A stretch of 64,000 bases of DNA, from assembly GCF_030317145.1 (NCBI RefSeq), contig NZ_JASZYE010000003.1:248001-312000 (forward strand), written 5' to 3'. The position numbers and the translations under genes were made by a program. Positions 59,165-64,000 of the stretch are shown one piece after another. The DNA is from Variovorax flavidus. GTDB taxonomy: Bacteria; Pseudomonadota; Gammaproteobacteria; Burkholderiales; Burkholderiaceae_C. Under the pieces are notes generated by a model. That model had not been told where the DNA came from, searched no databases, and was given only the letters and a program-made list of their open reading frames with translations. Position 1 is the first letter of the stretch; every line of letters begins with the position of its first letter.

Positions 59165-60552
59165 GCCGGCTGGTGGTTGTCTCCAACCGCGTGGCCGATC
59201 CACGCAAGCCGGCAGCCGGCGGCTTGGCCGTCGCGCTCGGCGAAAGCCTCCAGCAAAGCGGCGGCCTGTGGTTCGGCTGGAGCGGCGCGATCGTCGAGGA
59301 AGGTCCCACCGGCGAGGGCGAGATGCACAAGCAGCAGGCCGGCAAGGTCACGCTCGCCACCATCGACCTGAGCCGCGAGGACCACGACAGCTACTACCTC
59401 GGCTACAGCAATGACGTGCTGTGGCCGGTGTTCCACAACCGGCTCGACCTCGCGCACTTCGACGCCGGCTTCATCGGCGGCTACCGGCGCGTCAACCAGC
59501 TCTTCGCCCGCAAGCTGATGCCGCTGCTGCAGGAAGACGACATCATCTGGGTGCACGACTACCACCTGATCCCGCTGGCCGCCGAGCTGCGCGCGATGGG
59601 GTGCCGGCAGCGCATCGGCTTCTTCCTGCACATTCCGCTGCCGCCGCAGATCATCATCGCGGCGATCCCGCAGCACGAGTGGCTGATGCGCTCGCTCTTT
59701 GCCTACGACCTGATCGGCTTCCAGGCGCAGCAGGACGTGCAGCACTTCGAGCACTACGTGCAGAACGAGGCCCACGGCGAGATCCTCGGCCAGCATCTCT
59801 ACCGCGCCTACGGCCAGACGGTGCGCTGCAACGCCTTCCCGATCGGCATCGACGTCGACGAGTTCGCCGCGCTCACGCACGCGAAGGAGTCTCGCGACAT
59901 GTTCGAGACCATGCGGCGCGAATACTCCAGCCGCAGACTGCTGCTGGGCATCGACCGGCTCGACTATTCCAAGGGCATCCCGCAGCGGGTCCGCTCCTTT
60001 CGCGAGCTGCTCGCCAACTACCCCGAGAACCGCCGCAGCGCGACGCTGATCCAGATCGCTTCGCCGACGCGCGAGACGGTCGACGCCTATGCCGACATCC
60101 GGCGAGAGCTCGAGTCGCTGTGCGGCGCCATCAACGGCGACTACGGTGAACTCGACTGGATGCCGGTGCGCTACATCCACCGCATGGTGGCGCGCAAACG
60201 CGTGCCGGGCCTGTGCCGCGCGGCCGCCGTCGGCCTCGTCACGCCGCTGCGCGACGGCATGAACCTGGTGGCCAAGGAATACATCGCGGCGCAGGACCCC
60301 GCGGACCCCGGGGTGCTGGTGCTGTCACGCTTCGCAGGCGCTGCCGAGCAATTGAGGGAAGCGCTGCTGGTGAACCCCTACGACACGCACGGCACGGCGG
60401 AGACGGTGCAGCAGGCGCTGCAGATGCCGCTGGATGAGCGCCGCGAGCGCCACCAGAAGCTGCTGGCGCGCATTCGCGAGCAGGATGTGCACTGGTGGCG
60501 GGAAGGCTTCCTGAATGCGCTTCGTGAAGCGGAGAGCGTGCGCGAGCGCTAG
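59161..60552 (+). CDS. otsA: Trehalose-6-phosphate synthase
   Basis: This GT20 enzyme joins UDP-glucose and glucose-6-phosphate. The 463-residue protein has [57 protein letters not shown], the donor-site [14 protein letters not shown] and [20 protein letters not shown]. Its length matches E. coli OtsA (474). The ATG overlaps the GH15 stop. Its stop overlaps the stop of the convergent gene in CTAG (60549-60552). Trehalose is an osmolyte and desiccation protectant in soil bacteria. Confidence 0.96.
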   Translation: MSRLVVVSNRVADPRKPAAGGLAVALGESLQQSGGLWFGWSGAIVEEGPTGEGEMHKQQAGKVTLATIDLSREDHDSYYLGYSNDVLWPVFHNRLDLAHFDAGFIGGYRRVNQLFARKLMPLLQEDDIIWVHDYHLIPLAAELRAMGCRQRIGFFLHIPLPPQIIIAAIPQHEWLMRSLFAYDLIGFQAQQDVQHFEHYVQNEAHGEILGQHLYRAYGQTVRCNAFPIGIDVDEFAALTHAKESRDMFETMRREYSSRRLLLGIDRLDYSKGIPQRVRSFRELLANYPENRRSATLIQIASPTRETVDAYADIRRELESLCGAINGDYGELDWMPVRYIHRMVARKRVPGLCRAAAVGLVTPLRDGMNLVAKEYIAAQDPADPGVLVLSRFAGAAEQLREALLVNPYDTHGTAETVQQALQMPLDERRERHQKLLARIREQDVHWWREGFLNALREAESVRER

Positions 60553-60944
60553 TCGAAGCGAACTTCCGCAACGGTCGGCGCGTCCGGCGACATCGTGTCG
60601 GCGTTGGCCAGCGACGTGGCCGTGCGGAACCAGTAGCGGCACACCGTGCGATTCACCATCGTGACGCACATGCGCCCGTCGTCATGGATGACCCACGTGC
60701 CGGATGCGCGCCCGAGCCCGGTGCGGCTGGCCTCGACAGTGCCGTCGGCACGAAATTCCCAGTGCGACATCGAACCGCTCGACAGGTTCTTCGACATCAC
60801 CGGCTTGCCGACCAGGCCGGCTTCGATGTCGGCGCGGCTCAGATAGACCCGATCCGCCGCGGCAGCCGTACCCGGATTCAGCAGCGCGGCGACGGCAGCC
60901 ACCACGGAGATGAGGTAGATCACGTGAACGACGAAGCGGGTCAT
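60549..60944 (-). CDS. Secreted hypothetical protein, 131 aa
   Basis: The family is not recognised. A signal peptide (FVVHVIYLISVVAAVAALLN) is probably cut at AAA-AD. The mature part of about 100 residues looks like a small beta-rich domain, with SHWEFRADGTVEASRTGLGR, GTWVIHDDGRMCVTMVN and RYWFRTATS. Two cysteines could form a disulphide. The W-x-F-x-x-D-G-T pattern resembles lipocalin-like or DUF995-like extracytoplasmic proteins, but this is only a resemblance. It is convergent with otsA. Confidence 0.65.
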   Translation of the reverse strand: MTRFVVHVIYLISVVAAVAALLNPGTAAAADRVYLSRADIEAGLVGKPVMSKNLSSGSMSHWEFRADGTVEASRTGLGRASGTWVIHDDGRMCVTMVNRTVCRYWFRTATSLANADTMSPDAPTVAEVRFD

Positions 60945-61075
60945 GAGCGGGCTCCCTTTCGGTGTCCGGAACGCGCGGCAGCTTCGCGCGCCCCATGGCC
61001 GTCAATGTAGGCAGAGACCGCGTCGGCGACGAGTAAGCAGTTCGCGTCCGCGATGTGACGCAGTTCACACGGCCG

Positions 61076-61396
61076 TCAGGCCGCGTTGCCGACCAGCAGT
61101 TGCACGAGCCGGGCGACGCGGGACGGCGCCGGCGGCACGGTCGCAGCGCGGGGCAAGCCGCGCACCTGCGCCGGCGACAGGGCCGAGACTTCGATCCAGC
61201 CGCCATGCTCGGCGACATAGGCCTCGCCTTCGTCCAGCGTGGACCGGGCGGTGAACACCGTTTCGCCGAACCAGCTGGGCGGCGACACCACGCTCACGCA
61301 GCCGCGGGTGACCAGCAGGGCGGCCCCCGCGTCGACGGCCACGCGCAGGGTCTGGCCCGGTTGAAGGCATGTGATTTCGGAAAACTCGCTCGTCAT
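61076..61396 (-). CDS. DUF2917 protein
   Basis: This protein of about 106 residues matches the DUF2917 pattern: CLQPGQTLRVAVDAGAALLV, VTRGCVSVVSP, EGEAYVAEHGGWIEVSALSP and a terminal hydrophobic helix (RVARLVQLLVG). The ATG at 61396 has GAGGTG upstream. It is divergent from a MocR-type regulator, as the other DUF2917 gene (48728-49057) is divergent from a LysR gene. Function unknown. Confidence 0.78.
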   Translation of the reverse strand: MTSEFSEITCLQPGQTLRVAVDAGAALLVTRGCVSVVSPPSWFGETVFTARSTLDEGEAYVAEHGGWIEVSALSPAQVRGLPRAATVPPAPSRVARLVQLLVGNAA

Positions 61397-61465
61397 CGGA
61401 ACACCTCTTTGGGACGGATGGGATGACTTCATCGTAGGGAAGCGACCGCTGGAAAAACAGGCACA

Positions 61466-61543
61466 GCATCTGGCATTCGCAGGCATAACAGTCACGATCG
61501 ACGTGCATCTGTTATGGTCGATTTCTTCAAATCTGCATCTGTT
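61466..61543. promoter_or_regulatory. Repeat array in the MocR/DUF2917 gap
   Basis: Direct repeats GCATCTG start at 61466, 61505 and 61535; the last two extend to GCATCTGTT and are 30 bases apart. A perfect inverted repeat, CATAACAG (61484-61491) and CTGTTATG (61509-61516), overlaps them. Arrays of direct repeats like this are typical operators of MocR-type regulators such as GabR and PdxR. Confidence 0.55.
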
Positions 61544-61575
61544 TCCGCCGCTCCGGCTGCGGGAGCATCGTCCGC

Positions 61576-63048
61576 ATGGAATCGCCCCCGCTCTACCGGC
61601 AACTGGCCACGCACTACCTGGACGCGATCCGCGCGGGTTCGCTCAAGCCGGGCGACAAGCTGCCCTCGCTGCGCAGCCTGATGCGGCAGCACGCCATCAG
61701 CCTCTCGACGGCGCTGCAACTGTGTCGCGCACTGGAAAGCGAAGGCTGGGTGGAGGCGCGCGACCGCTCGGGCTACTTCGTGCGGCGCCCGCGCCGGCTC
61801 GCGATCGCGACCATGGACGAGCCCGCCGCCGACGTCGCGCCCGACCCGGCGCAGTACGTCGGCATCCATTCCAAGGTGTCGGACTTCGTGGCGCGCCGGC
61901 GCCAGGGCGAGGTGCAGGTCGACTTCTCGATGGCGCGCGGATCGCCCGAGCTGTACCCGGCCGAGGCCTTGCGCGCCATCATGATGCGCATGCTGCGCCA
62001 GCGCCCCGCCCTGCTGACGACGGCGGCGCCTTCCCGCGCCCTCACGCCCCTGCGCGAAGCCGCGGCACGACGCGGCCTGCGCGTGGGCATGACGCTCGCG
62101 CCCGAGGAAGTGCTGGTGACCAACGGCTGCATCGAGGCGCTGAACCTCGCGCTGCGCGCAGTGGCCCAGCCCGGCGACACGGTCGCGGTCGAGTCGCCGA
62201 CCTTCTACGGCCTGCTTCAGGTGCTGGAGAGCCTTGGCATGCGCGCACTGGAAATCCCGACCAGCCCGCAGACCGGCCTGTCGGTCGAGGCGCTGGAGAT
62301 GGCGATCGAGGCCTACGGCCAGATCAAGGCGGTGGTCGTCGTGCCGCACCTGCAGAACCCGCTGGGCAGCGTGATGCCCGATACGCACAAGCAGCGGCTG
62401 GTCGAGCTGTGCGAGCGGCACGCCATCGCGCTGATCGAGGACGACACCTACAGCGAGCTGCTCGATACCGATGCGCCGCCGAGGGCGGTCAAGTCATGGG
62501 ATCGCACGGGCAACGTGATCCACTGCGCCTCGCTGCACAAGGTGCTGGCGCCCGGTCTGCGGCTGGGCTGGATCTCGGCCGGGCGCTGGCACGGCCGGGT
62601 CGAGATGCTCAAGTACACCCAGACCCGCAGCAACGAAGAGCTCGCACAGTGCGCGGCCGGCGAGTACATGGGCACGGGCGCCTACGACCGGCATCTGCGC
62701 CGGCTGCGCGAACGGCTGCAGGTGCAGCGCGAGCGCACGGCCGATGCGATCGCGGCGCACTTTCCGTCCGGCACGCGGCTGAACCTGCCGCCCGGTGGCC
62801 TCCAGTTGTGGGTGGAACTGCCCGAGCGGCTGTCGTCCGCCACGGTGTTCGATGCGGCCCTGCGCGAGCGGATCCTCGTGGCGCCGGGAACGCTGTTCTC
62901 CAACTCGTCGCGCTTCGACCACTACCTGCGCATCAATTGCGGCTGGCCTTACGACGATGCCATCGATGCCGGCTTGCGCAGGTTGGGCGCGATCATCGGG
63001 GAATGCGCGGCGGCACGGGCTACCGAGCCGTCACGCAAGGCGGCCTGA
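61576..63048 (+). CDS. MocR-type regulator (GntR HTH fused to aminotransferase domain)
   Basis: This 490-residue protein fuses a GntR winged helix (YRQLATHYLDAIRAGSLKPG...LPSLRSLMRQHAISLSTA) to a fold-type I aminotransferase-like domain. PLP-site landmarks are VTNGCIEALNLALRAV, PHLQNPLGSVMP, LIEDDTYSELL and the lysine region HCASLHKVLAPGLRLGWISA. It should act as a PLP-binding regulator of an amine or amino-acid gene. Some relatives are enzymes without DNA binding, but the HTH is intact here. The target is probably the divergent DUF2917 gene and itself. Confidence 0.9.
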   Translation: MESPPLYRQLATHYLDAIRAGSLKPGDKLPSLRSLMRQHAISLSTALQLCRALESEGWVEARDRSGYFVRRPRRLAIATMDEPAADVAPDPAQYVGIHSKVSDFVARRRQGEVQVDFSMARGSPELYPAEALRAIMMRMLRQRPALLTTAAPSRALTPLREAAARRGLRVGMTLAPEEVLVTNGCIEALNLALRAVAQPGDTVAVESPTFYGLLQVLESLGMRALEIPTSPQTGLSVEALEMAIEAYGQIKAVVVVPHLQNPLGSVMPDTHKQRLVELCERHAIALIEDDTYSELLDTDAPPRAVKSWDRTGNVIHCASLHKVLAPGLRLGWISAGRWHGRVEMLKYTQTRSNEELAQCAAGEYMGTGAYDRHLRRLRERLQVQRERTADAIAAHFPSGTRLNLPPGGLQLWVELPERLSSATVFDAALRERILVAPGTLFSNSSRFDHYLRINCGWPYDDAIDAGLRRLGAIIGECAAARATEPSRKAA

Positions 63049-63055
63049 GCCGGCC

Positions 63056-63982
63056 TCAGTCCAGCAGGGCCAGGGCGCCGTAGTCGCCGACCGTGTCTCC
63101 CAGGCCGGCGGGCACCAGCACCGCGCCGCGGGTGAGCGCCATCAGCTTGCCGTCGATCTGTGCCTGGAGTCGGGGCAACAGCAAATCGCGGTTGTTCCAG
63201 AACACGCTGCCGCCGAGGCTGATGCGTTCGAGGTCCAGCGTCGCGATCAGGTTGTAGAGCATGCGGCCCATCACGCGGCACAGCGCGTCGGTCGTTGCCA
63301 GCGCCTCCGGATCGCCACGCGCCGCACCTGCAAACAGGTGGGCCGCGGGGTGGCCGAAACGCCGGGCGATCGCATTGCCCGCGGCCAGCCCCTCGACGTC
63401 TCCCACGTTGCCGCAACCGCACAGCGCGTTGGCATCGCCATCGACGACAAAGCTGTGCCCCGCGTGCCCGGCATTGCCGTTCTTGCCGCGCAGCACCCGG
63501 CCTTCGACGCACAGCCCGACGCCGACGCCGGTGCTCCAGGTGACGTAGGCGCAGTGATCGCTTCCCTGGAGCGCACCCCACCGCCGCTCGGCTTCGAGCG
63601 CGGCGACCGCGTCGTTCTCGACCCGCACATGGGCGAACCGGCGCGCAAGCGGCGCCTCCAGCAACGCAGTCATCCACTCGTTGGGCAGGCCGCGCGCAGG
63701 GCCGGCGATGCCGCCGCAGATGTTGGGGGTGGCGAGTTCCACCAGGCCGTCGCGCAGCTCGAAGGGGCCGGCGGACGAAACGCCGACGCGATCGATCGTC
63801 GCGCTGTCGATGTGCTGCTCGGCGCAGATCTCGTCGACGAGCCGCATGATCTGGACCGCCACCGCGTCGTTGTCGCCGGTCTTGGCGGTCGGCTCGCTGC
63901 GGCGGCCGATCAGCGGCGACGCACTGTCGGCGGAGAGGCTCACGGCCACCTTGGTGCCGCCGATATCGACGCAGGCTCTCAT
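63056..63982 (-). CDS. ROK-family sugar kinase
   Basis: This 308-residue ROK protein has the N-terminal phosphate loop CVDIGGTKVAVSLSAD, the catalytic Asp in VRVENDAVAALEAER and ROK signature residues TWSTGVGVGLCVEGRVLRGK. The zinc-binding motif usually reads C-x-C-G-x-x-G-C-x-E; here it is CGCGNVGDVEGLAAG, with the third cysteine replaced by Asp. The His partner is present (GNAGHAGH). It is probably a fructokinase/glucokinase-type enzyme; the absence of an HTH argues against a repressor. It is convergent with the MocR-type gene. Confidence 0.88.
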   Translation of the reverse strand: MRACVDIGGTKVAVSLSADSASPLIGRRSEPTAKTGDNDAVAVQIMRLVDEICAEQHIDSATIDRVGVSSAGPFELRDGLVELATPNICGGIAGPARGLPNEWMTALLEAPLARRFAHVRVENDAVAALEAERRWGALQGSDHCAYVTWSTGVGVGLCVEGRVLRGKNGNAGHAGHSFVVDGDANALCGCGNVGDVEGLAAGNAIARRFGHPAAHLFAGAARGDPEALATTDALCRVMGRMLYNLIATLDLERISLGGSVFWNNRDLLLPRLQAQIDGKLMALTRGAVLVPAGLGDTVGDYGALALLD

Positions 63983-64000
63983 CGGGTCAGATCCATCGTG

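Noticed and set aside
56858..59203. Minus-strand frame of about 780 codons opposite otsB and the GH15 gene
   Set aside because: It is an antisense shadow; the plus-strand genes have catalytic motifs and coupled starts.
1..64000. Prophage, transposon or CRISPR content
   Set aside because: No transposase, integrase, phage structural gene, terminal inverted repeat or regularly spaced repeat array was found; the only repeated element is the 3'-end repeat.

Overview
The window is high-GC DNA (roughly two-thirds G+C by eye), densely coding and rich in LysR regulators, Bug-type (TctC) solute receptors and CoA-transferases. Together with the lig/gal-type aromatic genes, this points to a soil betaproteobacterium of the Comamonadaceae, most likely Variovorax or a close relative. 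This is judged from gene content only. No rRNA, tRNA, CRISPR array, transposase or phage gene was seen, and no gene-free stretch exceeds 300 bases.

Layout. 1-1000: 3' end of arsH and a small unknown gene. 1018-8644: a gallate catabolic operon on the minus strand (galD, ligJ, ligK, tctC, galA, tctC) with a divergent LysR regulator that carries two HTH domains. 8871-14076: small unknowns, a phosphatase-fold protein without its catalytic cysteine, and a three-gene unit of leishmanolysin-like protease, uracil-DNA-glycosylase-fold protein and amidohydrolase. 14073-16283: two LysR genes around a tiny gene. 16299-30010: an oxalate-type region with panE-like, FAH-family, a SucCD-like pair, two frc genes with a stand-alone PAS gene between them, oxc, a divergent FNR-type regulator, a cytidylate-kinase-like/BON fusion and the tripartite transporter tctCBA. 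30229-34775: a LodB-like flavoprotein and a giant LodA-like protein fused to a von Willebrand A domain. 35000-40046: serine hydrolase, GIY-YIG protein, small unknowns and two divergent ABC-type substrate-binding proteins. 40112-55091: housekeeping and envelope genes (glmS, glmU, glycosyltransferase, flippase, slt, mscS-like, mgtC-like, GST) with an FNR-like/BLUF pair. 55147-60552: cca, then the trehalose operon otsB-GH15-otsA. 60549-63982: a secreted unknown, DUF2917, a MocR-type regulator and a ROK kinase.

How the genes work together. The first operon should take gallate (or another source of 4-oxalomesaconate) to pyruvate and oxaloacetate: ring cleavage by GalA, tautomerisation by GalD, hydration by LigJ, aldol cleavage by LigK, with uptake helped by Bug receptors. 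The second region should import a dicarboxylate, plausibly oxalate, through TctCBA, activate it with Frc and decarboxylate oxalyl-CoA with Oxc. Matching TTGAC-N4-GTCAA palindromes lie in the oxc/regulator gap and upstream of tctC. The regulator between them has an FNR-type E-x-x-S-R recognition helix, so it probably controls both units.

Points most worth checking: the LodA-VWA fusion with its LodB partner; the predicted oxalate operator/regulator pair; the protease-glycosylase-amidohydrolase unit; a SucD-like subunit whose phosphohistidine is Asp; a roughly 95-bp repeat that sits directly behind stop codons; and an mscS-like gene that appears to start at CTG.
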